In this document: positions 34,957 through 45,800 of the stretch, in pieces
How positions within the stretch are numbered: position 1 is the stretch's first letter
How the letters are laid out: each line of letters starts with the position of its first letter
NCBI GenBank assembly: GCA_002917775.1
Contig: KZ627147.1
Coordinates: forward strand, 422,843 to 486,842
Reading direction: 5' to 3'
Source: Glaciozyma antarctica PI12
Taxonomy: Eukaryota > Basidiomycota > Microbotryomycetes > Kriegeriales > Camptobasidiaceae
DNA: 64,000 nt
Notes under the pieces: generated by a model
Database searches by the model: none
What the model saw: only the letters and a program-made list of their open reading frames with translations
Told to the model about the DNA's origin: nothing
Made by a program: the position numbers and the translations under genes

Positions 34957-37900
34957 CTAGAGCTCCTCGTCCTCATCCTTGATCGTCTCACTCGGCTTGA
35001 GCATCCCCGGCACCTGCGCGATCCTCTCCGCCCGCTCCGCCATCTCAGCCTCCTTCTCGTCCGCAAAGAGCTCCTTGACATCGCCTTCCTGTCCCTGGAA
35101 CTCGCGGAGCTGGATGAGGAAGTCGCGCAGGCCAATCTTGAACCGAACGGGGTCGTTGTTCTGTTCTCGAAGGCCGGTGATGAAGGACGTAACTTGAGCA
35201 CTGTGCGATCTCGGCGTTAGAATGGGGGGGAGAGGGGAGATATGAAGAAGACGCACGGTTGGAGATGAGGGAAAGCGGTGCGAAGGATGTTGGCGCAGTA
35301 CTCGGCGACGTACTTCTGGTTCGTCATGGCGGGATCCTGCATCGTGGCGGGGTCGAAGAGTGGTGCCTGGATATCGCCAGCTTCGACGAGGCGGAACAGC
35401 TTCGCGAGGACGGTGCTCGTCTGCTTAAAGCCTGCGTGTGTCGACGTCAGTTCTGACCGCGCGTTCGCAGGGAAACGAGGACGAACCGCTCTTGTGGTCG
35501 GTGTCGGTGAGAACAAAGAGCATGTCTTGGAGTAGACTGAGGTAGTCTGGATCGCGAGAACGAGTCAGCGACGCACGGTAGCTGCTGCCACGAAGACTCA
35601 CAAGCCTGGAAGAAGCCGTTCGACATCGCCGGTCCAGCAGCGACGACATTGTCGATGAGCTCGACGCAAATGCTGCGGCCATAAGGTCAGCGAAGCTCAA
35701 GCGTAGCGACCATCGCAACGCACCTAAGTCCCAGATCTCCGATATCCCGCATCGTGTGCTTCGTAGCCCAGACGACGGAGTCCATGATGAGCTTGAACTG
35801 CGGTGCGGGTAGCTGGAGAAGGGCATCGAAGCAGTTGACGTTGATCGCGCGAACGAGGCGGAAGAAGGCAAGCCGCTGGACGACCGAACGTCAGTCGTCT
35901 GATCCTCAGCGAAGCAGCGCCACTCGAACTCACATGCTCAGGGAACTCGGCAAAGTCCTTGTTGATCATGTCGAGAGTGCACTCGAAGATGGCGTCGAGG
36001 ACGGCGGGGATCTTGTCGGTGATGAGAGGCTGCAGGGAACGACCGTCAGCTCGGTCCTCTTCGCAAAAGCGCCAACACGCACCCCAAGACGAGACACGAT
36101 CGTGACCATAACGCTCAGAACCTCTGCGTCCCTCGCAGCAGGGATGTTCTGCTTGTAGTCGCCGAGAATGGCCTCGAGGAGGGGAGGAATGAGCGTCGCG
36201 TTGACCTGCTCGAGATCCTCCGCCTTCTTGATGTACGTCTCGCCAACAAGCTTGAGAATCTCCTTTTTGATCGTCCTGAGGCCGCGAACCTTGGGAGTCT
36301 TGGTCGCGATGAGTCCCTGCTCGGCGGTGGTCGCGCTGATGATGCCCGAGACCGCGGTGTAGAGGCCGAGGAGGTCCATGTAGATGCGGGCGATTTGGGG
36401 GAGAAAGAAGGTGCCGATTGAGGAGCACGCCGAGACGTTGGTCTTCAGCACGTTGGAGAGGATCTTGATGTTGTCGGGGTTCGAGAGAACGTCGGTACCG
36501 CTCGTAGCAGCCTGCGCCATGAGAGAGTCCCACTGCGAGATCGAGGCGGGTCAGTTAAAGCTGGAAACGAAGCGGGGTTGGAGACGCACAGCCGCGTTCG
36601 GTGCCTCCATGAGCTTCATGATGAGGAGCTCCTGCTGAGGCTTGTTGGGCTGCGCCGAGATCATGTAGCCAACCGCCTCGTAGAAGGTGTGGATCTGGAG
36701 GGGGGAGAGATCGGCGGTGATGCGCTGGAGGTTGCGAAGGATCTCGTCGATGAAGGGCTCCTGCTCGCCGGACTGCTGCATGACAAAGTGTCGTCGACAT
36801 CTGCGGCGCAGAGAGTCAGCGAAAGTCGTCGTGGCGGAGGAAGCAGGACTGACTTCTGAGCGATCTTGATGAAGGTGTCGCAGGCCATGTCCTGGACTCC
36901 CTCGTGCGTCTCGTGTGCGAACTCGAAGAGCTTGTTGACGACAGTCTGCGCGTTCGGCGTTAGCTCTTGCCCACTACGGGTTGCGAAGGCTTGACGTACC
37001 TTGAGGAACTTCCAGTGCGCCTTGAGGAAGCGAGGGTACTGTCCGACGATGTACATGATGTTCGAAGCGCTGCGGACCGCATCAGTCGCTGCGTGAGGGC
37101 GCAGAGGGCAGGCGACTCACACGACAGCCTTGTTGTCCTTCCCTCGCTTCATCTCCGTCAGTCCCAGGAGATCTAAAAGACGATCAGCAGCGCGTTAGGG
37201 ACAAGTGAGAAAGCGGCGCACCCTTGATGACCGTCACCAGGAACCTCTTCTCCGTCTCCTCGTTCATCGCTCCCGAAATCGATCCAATAGCCCAGCAAAG
37301 TGTGTTGAGGTTCGCCCAAGACCACTCCGATCCGTCGACCTGCTTCGACAGTTTCTCCGTCACTGGGGTACAAACGCATCAGCCTCCAAGCTCGAACGTC
37401 AACGAGGAAGCGACGCACTGATCATCTCCGTATCGACGACGTCGAGATGGGTGAGGTAGACGAGAACCTCCCTCATGCTCTTGTACAGCACGATCGTATC
37501 AATCTCCTTGAGGAACTCGCGTACGATCTCTCCCTCGTCGTTCTCGACAATCAGCACCTGCGCACCAGGCATCAGCTCCGCCCCGCGGTCTCATACGCGA
37601 ACTACGCACCTCCTCGGGCTTAGCCATCCGCTCGACCATGACCAAACGCAGGTTCGACAAGACCTCCGTGTAGACCGCTCTCCGTCCCGTCGGTCCCGCA
37701 CTCGCTCCTCCAAAGACGCCGCTCCCTCCCAGGCTCAAGTTAAGCAACGGGTTGTTCATCTCGCTCATCGGGAACTTCTGCATCTCGTCGTACAAGTCCG
37801 CAACGAGTTTCGCCCAGTACTCGAGGCAGATCTTGAATATCTCGCGCTCCTCGACTTGGGAGATCTTGATGAGGTAGAGGTGAGCGTTAAGGAGGACGGC

Positions 37901-39744
37901 GCGGTTCGCTTCGGTTTCGAGGAGCTGGACGTGCGAGGAGAGAAAGTTGGTGAGGAAGAGGGCAAGGTTGAGGACGAGTTCTTGGTCCGAGTCGCTCGAT
38001 GCTTCGTACGCGCCGGCGATATCTACGCGAGAAGTCAGCAGCTGGGGGCGGGCAGACAGGAAAGGCAGAACGAACCCGTCGCGGGAGGAATCATCTTGTT
38101 GACGCTCGTCATGACCATGTTGAAGAGGATGATGAACTTGGAGTTATACTCGGGGCCAATCTGGAGACCACCGATCTCGGAGAGGCACTTGAGCGTGACG
38201 TTGCGGAATTCGGGGACCTCGAGGAACTGCGAGAAGCCATACGCATGAGGTCAATCGGGCAAAGGAAGGACGGGGACGTACGCGAGTGACGAGATGGTCG
38301 ATGACAGGAGTCTCGAAGATGTAGCCGAGAGGGATCCAGTTGAGGAAGCGAAGCATGGCCTCGAGCGTCGCCTTGATCAGACTCGGCTTGTCGGCCTTCT
38401 CGAGAACCTCAACGCAAAGGTTAAAGACATCGGAGAACTCCTGGCACTGCGACGCGAGAGGTCATTAGCACAAACGCGCCAGACGTTCGACGAATAGGAC
38501 GCACGATCTGAGCCTTGAGCGCCTTCGTCTTCGCCGTCGTCATCTGCTCGGCGCTGAAGTCGAAGATCTCCTCGGAAAGAAGCTTGAGGATAACCATGTT
38601 GTTCTCGCAGATGGAGAGGCTGGCCTGGGAGGACGTGACGATTTCGGGGATGAAGGTGGGCCATGCGTGAGGCCTGCAACACCACCATCAGCTCCGCCTC
38701 CTCTTCACCCTCGTGCACAGCACTCACCACTCCTGCTTGAGGATCTGAACGAGAATCAAGTTGAGCTTGTTGACATAGCTCTTCTCCTTCCTCAGCGTCG
38801 TCTCGTCCCCGCTCGTCTTGACGATGACTCCGACGATAAAGTTCCTGATTCCGCTCCGCTGCTCGGCGGGGAGGATCTTCCAGCGCGCCTTGATGAGCTT
38901 GTCCATGATCTGCAGCGCGATGTACTTGGTCTGCGAGTTGCCGGACCGCTCGAGGATCTCTGGGACCTTCTGCCATGCGTCGGGGTGGTCCTGGAACTGC
39001 GTAAGGACGGTTTGTGCTTGTGCTTGCTGTGAATGGAGGAGAGGGTCAGAAGCGTTGATGCGAGGGTCAGAAGCGTTGATGCGCAGCGCACCTCAGCTCC
39101 TGAGCCTCCGAGGAAGACTTGGGCGACACGGTCAAGGAGTCCCACGTCGAGCGGGACTGCAAAGTTCAATATGCCCTGCGGAGAGTCGAGTTAGTGCCAA
39201 GTTTCGAAAGGGATGAGATTGTGAAGCAGAGAGCTGGTGCCGTTCCAGGCGGAGCTGAGCTGCCCTGCGTCGGAATGGCCCCGTCTGACCCTAATGAAGG
39301 CAGACGATGCTCCAGTGCCTTTTCTCCGTGAGCTGCTTGCTGTCCCGGCAGTCTGGCTGAGGCTGTCGCGAGGAGAGCAAGCTCCAACCCAGACGCCGGT
39401 CCCTGCGCACCTCACCGGCTTTGCGCACAGGAAGCTCCTCGGCTGTCACAGTGAGGAGGAGGCGCTGTACTTCCAAACCGCCAGAAGCTGCGCCAGCGTG
39501 CAGTGGAGCAGCCAGGCGTAGCGGACGCCTTCCCAAACACGACGCCAGCTGACCCAGAGCCCGCTCCTCCCAGCTGCTCGCCCAGCTCTTCGGCGTCAGC
39601 TCCCGCCCCTCCTGCGCCTCCAGAGAATACCGCAAGTTACTCCATCAACCCCAGTCGCGCCGTCCGAGCTCTGCGTCGCCATCCGCACGCCACCTCCTCT
39701 CCCTCAACAAAGCAACCCCAAATCCGAGCTCGACTTACCTCCAT
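34957..39744 (-). CDS. CRM1: Exportin-1 / Crm1
   Basis: Main nuclear export receptor for leucine-rich NES cargo with Ran-GTP. A two-codon first exon (ATG GAG, 39744-39739) with a consensus GTAAGT donor joins in phase 0 to [20 protein letters not shown], matching the fungal Crm1 N-terminus; that intron is 563 bp. Many exons follow: [60 protein letters not shown], the NES-groove region [38 protein letters not shown] and [17 protein letters not shown], and the end [20 protein letters not shown]...KDEDEEL with TAG at 34959-34957. The residue equivalent to human Cys528 is Thr (codon 37159-37157), as in budding yeast. Confidence 0.93.
39176..39738 (-). other. Long first intron of CRM1
   Basis: The proposed intron runs from GTAAGT at 39738 to a CGCAG acceptor at 39176, 563 bp against a usual 45-65 bp in this window. 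It contains open frames without family motifs. It could hold an enhancer or a small RNA, but I see no recognisable structure. Confidence 0.5.
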
Positions 39745-40754
39745 TGCTGCCTCTGAAGAGTGTTCTGATTCGGATGGGTATTCAACGGAAAAGGGTGTCC
39801 CTGCGGCAGTGGAGCACGGCGTTAGCTGAGGGAGCGGAGGGGGTTGGCGAGGAGAGGAGGAAGGGGGACGTACAACGATCGCGTGAAGCTGCTCTTTGGG
39901 CGGCTTCCTTGGTGCTGATGGATGAGGTGTACGATAGTGACCGTTAGTCCGTACAGAGCTGTGCTGGATGAGAGAGGCGGGAGGAGGTGGAACAGAGAGT
40001 GAAGTCAACCTGCGTGCTGAGCTCCCTCAGCCGAATGGCAGCTTGGGCGTAGGGCAGCTCTGTTGCCTCTCTCTCTCCTTCCTTCTCAAGTTGGCTTGTT
40101 CTCTCGTTGATCCTGAGAAACGTCTCCTTGCTTCCGTTCCAGCGAAAACCGCATCCTTGCTGCCCTCCATCCCGTTTCGCCTGCTCGGCCAGCGCACGTT
40201 CGTCGGCAGCTCTCCCTTCCCTGTCTCGTAGTTTGGCTCCAAAGCATAAGAGATTTTCATATTGACGGTAGCGCTTTGTCTACCGTCGCTTCCGAGCGAG
40301 ATAACGCTCTCTCGCTCGCACTCGTCGTCGTTGCGAAGCTGTGCATTCCAAGTCTCCCTCAACTCATGATAGCTCTACACTCCCGCTAAGGTCACTATCT
40401 GCACCTCCTCTTGCGCGAGGTCAGGCCCGGAAGAAAGGAGACACAGTGCGCCGGACGAACGCAGCTCGCGAGCAGGGCTGAAAAACAAGTGAACGCTGCG
40501 CAGCGAGGCTCGCACGTCTCTGCCGGACGTCTGTTGCGGAAACAGCGTACTGGAAGCCTGCACGAGAGGCGGTTCATTCGCAGCGAGGCGAAGCTGAGGG
40601 GTCATGGAGACCATCGCACGCAGGCACGCGGCCGGTCAAGCGAGGTTGCGAACCGAAGGCAGCTCCTTCCATCGCGGCGTGCAAAGCAGAGCCAACTCGT
40701 TCCCGGCGTTCCGACACACACCAAGCAGACCATACACCCCCCGCTCCCTCGCAG
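39745..40754. promoter_or_regulatory. CRM1 upstream region, no gene seen
   Basis: About 1 kb lies between the CRM1 start and the 3' end of the SET-domain gene on the same strand. Base composition is less skewed than the neighbouring coding DNA, and open frames are short and lack splice support or motifs. It likely holds the CRM1 promoter and 5' UTR. Confidence 0.45.
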
Positions 40755-41411
40755 TTACCCCGTCCCATTCCTCACCTCCTCCTCCTTCCTCCTGCCCTCC
40801 CAAAATCCTCTCCCGTAACTCACCAACACCTCCGCCCCTTTCTCAATCCCCTTCGGTCCAGCCCACAACGCCATCCTCACTCCCTCCTCCTCTCCCTCTC
40901 CCCACCTCCTCAGCTCAAACACCGCATTCGGCCTCTCCGCTACGCCCCTGTAGTCGTTTACAAACCGCGCCTCGTTCCCTCTCTCGCTCGCGTCGATCCC
41001 TATCACCTCCTCCGCCGTCCGCTCGAGACAGAGGTCGTAATCGCTCTGTGGGTCCACCTCGTGCTCCGTATGGACGACGCCCAGGTAATCCCGTAACCAC
41101 GTCCCGCGGGGAAGGAATTTGGAGGCGTTGAAGAGGCCACTTTGGCCGCAGGCGGGGTGGGAGGGGGTGGAGATGGGAAGGATACGAAGGCGAGGAGGGA
41201 GGGACGGTGGAGGGGAGAGAGAGCAGTACTTCTTGACGAGGGCGGGTGGGAGTCCGCGTGAGGGCGCCGGAGTTGTCAGGTAGGGGAGGCTTGCGGGCCA
41301 GTGGGCTGGCGGGGAGGTGGTGGAGGGCGCCAGCTTGTGTTGCGCGCTGGGGGGTTCCTGGGGGAGGAGAAGAGGCGCCGTCGTCGTTCGCTCCTTCTCC
41401 TTCACCTCCAA
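40755..41411 (-). CDS. SET-domain protein (5' end unresolved)
   Basis: Putative protein lysine methyltransferase. The frame encodes SLPYLTTPAPSRGLPPALVK, then LRILPISTPSHPACGQSGLF, FLPRGTWLRDYLGVVHTEHE, DYDLCLERTAEEVIGIDASE and RGNEARFVNDYRGVAERPNA-VFEL, and KGAEVLVSYGRGFW. The order GQ-GLF, YLG, GNEARFVNDYRG-PNA and E-L-SYG is the SET core, with NDY replacing the common NHS motif, as in a fungal-specific SET family. The stop is TAA at 40757-40755. No ATG exists in this frame before an upstream stop near 41475, and no CAT (minus-strand ATG) appears on the plus strand in 41161-41500, so the start must lie in an upstream exon or be non-AUG. A CCCCAG acceptor in front of EPPSAQHK (near 41358) suggests a missing 5' exon. 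It is head-to-head with ADE8. Confidence 0.65.
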   Translation of the reverse strand: MEVKEKERTTTAPLLLPQEPPSAQHKLAPSTTSPPAHWPASLPYLTTPAPSRGLPPALVKKYCSLSPPPSLPPRLRILPISTPSHPACGQSGLFNASKFLPRGTWLRDYLGVVHTEHEVDPQSDYDLCLERTAEEVIGIDASERGNEARFVNDYRGVAERPNAVFELRRWGEGEEEGVRMALWAGPKGIEKGAEVLVSYGRGFWEGRRKEEEVRNGTG

Positions 41412-41458
41412 CCAACCTCCGACGACAGCTTTCCCTCTAGCAAAGCCTAATACCCAGA

Positions 41459-42240
41459 ATGGCTGCTCCAGCTACACGACCTTGGCGAATTACGGTCCTA
41501 ATCTCAGGCTCAGGTGCGGTCCCCCTCTCCAGCTCCTTCGTGCCAGCTAACCCTCCTCGTTCTCTCCTCCAGGAACGAACCTCGGCGCCCTCCTCTCCGC
41601 CCTCCCCACCTCCCTATCCCACTGCGAAATCACCCACGTCCTCTCCTCCCGCTCCACCGCCTTTGGCCTCACCCGCGCCGCCTCCCACCATCCCCCCATC
41701 CCCTCCTCCCACTTCTCCCTCCTCACCTACCGCAAGACCACGGGCCTAGATCGCGCATCCTACGACCTCGAACTCGCTTCCCAAATCAGGGCTACGCGGC
41801 CGGACCTCGTCGTGCTGGCGGGGTGGATGCTCATCCTCTCCTCTGGTTTCCTCGAGGCGCTCGCGCGGGGTTGGGACGAAGAGGATCTGGGAGCTGAGGG
41901 AAGCTCGCCGTATGGAAAGGGTGCACCGGCAAAGGGGACGGCGATTCCGATTATCAACTTGCATCCTGCGTTGCCGGGGACGTTCCCTGGTGCGCATGCG
42001 ATCAAGGATGCGTGGGAGGCGGGGAAGGAGGGCAAGATTACGAAGACGGGGATTATGGTGCATAGGGTTATTCCTTTGCTGGATGCGGGAGAACCGGTGG
42101 TGGTGAGGGAGGTGGAGCTGAGGGAGGGAGAGTCGCTCGAGGGGTTGGAGGAGAGGATTCATGAGGTGGAGCATGTCGCGCTGGTGGACGCGGTGGTCGA
42201 AGTGGTGAAGATGCTAGGAGATGGGAGCTGGTGGGAATAG
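41459..42240 (+). CDS. ADE8: Phosphoribosylglycinamide formyltransferase (GAR transformylase)
   Basis: Third step of de novo purine synthesis: transfers a formyl group from 10-formyl-THF to GAR in the cytosol. Exon 1 from ATG 41459 encodes MAAPATRPWRITVLISGSG. An intron with a GCTAACCC branch and CTCCAG acceptor at 41573 gives GTNLGALLSALPTSLSHCEI, completing the GSGTNL phosphate-binding loop. The catalytic region is IPIINLHPALPGTFPGAHAI (the N-x-H of the active site), then GIMVHRVIPLLDAGEPVVV with the catalytic Asp. The protein ends KMLGDGSWWE, TAG at 42240. At about 240 residues it is the monofunctional fungal form. Its 5' end faces the SET gene with almost no spacer. Confidence 0.92.
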
Positions 42241-42831
42241 ATGGCACGCGTTTGAGGAGAGTTCATGGGGTGAGGATGGACTGCTGATGGTGGTGGCTCT
42301 CCTCCTTCTTCGCCGTGTTCTGCTCTCGTCGCCTCTGCTTGTTTTCGTTTAATCGTCCCTTGTACTGCTCGCTGCTCATCGTTCCTTTGCTGCTGGCATG
42401 TCGCTCGCAAGACACCCCTGCGAACGTAGTCGACGAAATCGCTTCTCCGAGGACGTCTCTTCTCATCAAGCTCTCGTCCTCCGCCGTGCCCATCCTGACG
42501 TGGACTGAGCACTAATCCCACGCGTTTTTTCGCTCTTACCGTCGCAAGGACGTTCGCGGTAGCCTGCAGATGAAGATTGGAGCGAGGCTCTGACGGTTGA
42601 CGGTTTTCGTAGCTCGCAAGGCTGACTTCCTCGGGGTACGGCGTGGTTCTGTAGATATAAGCAATTCTTTTTGGCAGAGCAACACCAGTTGGATCCACCC
42701 CTTGCGAGAGACCGAAGGCAGATGTATGCTGGAGGTGCCGCTCTCCGATTGTCCGACCCTGGCTTCCTCTCCCCACACGGTCTCCCTCACGAACAGGCTA
42801 CCACCACTCTTCGCCTACCGTACGCTACTCA
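42241..42831. promoter_or_regulatory. Upstream region of EDE1
   Basis: This 591 bp contains the ADE8 3' UTR and the EDE1 promoter and 5' UTR. A TATA-like ATATAAG occurs at 42655-42661, about 175 bp before the EDE1 start. Frames upstream of 42832 do not connect in phase with the first EH domain. Confidence 0.45.
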
Positions 42832-45800
42832 ATGGAGACTCTACCCGCCAGTCGTAAGCCGTCCTGCTCCGTTCCCACTGACCGGTGACGAGCTCACCAC
42901 CCCACTCTCTCCGCGTAGTCTCAGCGTTCAAGCCAACGCCGAACGAGAAGGAAGCCAGCAACTTCCACTTCAAGAAGGGTACGCTCTCCTCTCCGCCCTT
43001 GCCTCCCTGCGCTGACCCTCCACGAACACCCAGCCGACTCCGACTCTCTTGGCGTACTCAGTCCGTCCTCCCCTCGGCCACCCACCTCACCACTAACCCT
43101 TCGCTTCCACAGCGGGAGACAAGGCCGTACCCTTCTTCTCGCACGCTTCGATCCCGCCTGCTCTCCTCGGTGAGATCTGGCAGATCTCGGACCCAGACAA
43201 CAGCGGGTTCCTCACGCCCGAGCGGTTCGGCGTCGCGTGTCGCTTGATCGGGCACGCTCAAGCTGCAGGAGGAACAGGAGAGGTTAAGCCTGACTGGGTG
43301 GGGAGTGGTGCGTTCTCTCTCCCTCCTCCCCGCCGTCCTCTCGACAGCGAGCTGACACACCCCACAGCCGGCCCGTTCCCCAAGTTCGAGGGCTTTGCGA
43401 TCCCACAGCACCTCGTTCCTGCGTCTTCGCCTCCACCTGCGAGAGCGGCGTTGCAGCCTCAGCCGACGGGAGGTTTCGGAGCGATGAGTGGAGCTCCGGT
43501 GGCTCAGGGTGGGGCGGCGGGCAACAGCATTACGGCGGAGGAGAAGGCGAAGTACGCGAAGCTGTTTGCGGGCTCCGGGCCGTCTAATGGACTACTGGAT
43601 GGTGAGTCGCTTTAGTGTGGTCGGAGGGCGGAGCTGATGCGGCGTGCACAGGCGACAAGGCGCGAGATATCTTCATCAAGTCCAAGCTCCCTTTCGAGAC
43701 TCTCGGACAGATCTGGTGCGCCATTCACCCCCCTCCTACCTCCCAGCTAACCCTGGCGTAGGAACCTCGCCGACACGCACTCTCGCGGCGCCCTCGACGT
43801 CGCAGACTTCACGATCGGCATGCACCTCATCCAGCACACGATGAACGGCGCTCTCCCCTCGCTCCCCTCCGTCCTCTCTCCCGCCCTCTACGCCTCCGCC
43901 ACTTCCCTCGCCCTCCTTACCTCTCCCACTCCCGCCTCCCGCAGTAGCGGCCCTACGAGCCCCCTCCGCCAGAACAGCTTCGTTCCCCAGCCGGCGCGCG
44001 TCGTCAGTCCCCAGAGTACGGGCTACGGATACAACGCCTTCCCTCAGCAGCAACAGCAGCAGCAGCAAAAGTTTGTGCCGTGGGAGATCGACGCGAAGGA
44101 GAAGGCCGAGTCGGATGGCTACTTCGAGGGGATTGATGTGGGCCGAGCGGGAGCTATCGAGGGAGAGGCGGCGGTCGGGTTCTTTGGACAGAGCGGACTT
44201 CCGATTGATGTTCTGGCGCGAGTCTGGTGAGTTTCGTAGTCCTGGAGGGAGGACCGGACGCTGACGAGCGAACAGGGACCTGGCCGACATTCGCGGGACG
44301 GGGGCGTTGAACAAGGACGAGTTCGCAGTGGCGCTCAAGCTTATTCGCGAAAAGGTCGCGGGGAAGGAGCTGCCGAATGTCCTGCCGCTCAGCATGACTC
44401 CCCCGAGCCTTCGCACTGGCGGAGCTCCTGCAGCTCGTACGTCCTTCCCTCGTCCTTACCGGAACTGCAGCTGACCTCGAGTATGGCCACAGCGCCTCAG
44501 CGTGATCTCCTCGACCTCATGGACGACGAAGAGCCTCCCGCGCGCGCTCTCTCCCCTCCGCCTACTTCCACCATTTTCCCTCAGACGACCGGCGGGCAGG
44601 CGAGAATTCAGCCGCAGGGTACTGGCCAGTCGTCCTTCTCTCAGTCGACACTCCAGGGCACCATCTTCCCTCCGGCGACTGGACCGATCTCCCCTCAGGC
44701 GACGGGGCAGACGGCGGGAGCTCTTTCGCCTCAGTCGACTGGATTCGACAACAACTTTGCTGCTCAGCCCGTTCAACAAGGTGCCTCTCTCAATTGCGCT
44801 TTAGGGAGAGCGGGCACTAACGTTCGTAACGCAGCCCGAGCCGTCGTCCAGCCTTCCGGATCCAACTTCTTCGACGACAACGACGACGCAGACCAGAACA
44901 CCCGCCTTACCGCCGACTCTGCGACGCTTGGCAACCTCCGCAACGAGCACGCCAGTACCGAAGCCGCCGTCACGAAGCTCGCAGTCCAGCGTGGGGACCT
45001 CGAAGCCTCCCTCTCGGCGACGACGTCGGCGATCAACGAGCTTCACGTCAAGCTTTCTCAGGCACGTGCGGCGCACGAGACGGAGCGAGGAATGGTCGAG
45101 GATCTCCAGAAGCGGCAGAGCGAGCAGGCGGATTTGTTCAAGCGCGCGAGGACGGAGCTCATCACGGCCGAGAGCGACCTCTCGGCGCTAAGGGTTGAGC
45201 GAACGGAGATCGAGGGGAACTACCTCAGGGATAAGGAGGACGTGCGGGATATGAAGAAGAAGATGACCGAGGTCGGAGGCGAGACGGTCAAGATCAAGGA
45301 GGTGCTCGAGAAGCTCAAGAAGGAGGCGAGGCAGCAGAAGGGCCTCGTCGCCATCTCAAAGAAGCAGCTCGCTACCGCCGAAGCGGAGAAGGAGAAGGCC
45401 GCCGCCGCCATCATCGAGGAGCAACGCGAACTCGACGAGGCGAACCGCGAGCTCGAACAGGCGCCAGTCGAGCAGGCGTCTGACTCGCCATTCGACTTCC
45501 CTTCGGCATCCGTCGCCGCCTCCTTCCCTCTCCCCATCTCTCCTCCTTCCGCCTCTCCTGCCGCCTCCGTACGCTCGAATAACCCCTTCGACCGCATGGG
45601 ATCCATCTCAGGCGCCATCTCCCCTCAACAGACTGGAACGCACACGTCCAGCCCTCTCGCTCTCCCCGCTGTCGCTGCCGTCGCCGCCGTAGGCGCCGGA
45701 GCCGTCGCTGCGAGCTTCGTTGACGACGAGCCCGCACAGGAGGAGCAGGATCCGTTCGGCTTCTCCACCTCCTCCTCGAAGGAGGTCGAAGAGAAGGATC

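Noticed and set aside
39968-40231. Plus-strand open frame with a hydrophobic middle upstream of CRM1
   Set aside because: Codon use is unlike the neighbours, and there is no splice context and no family resemblance.
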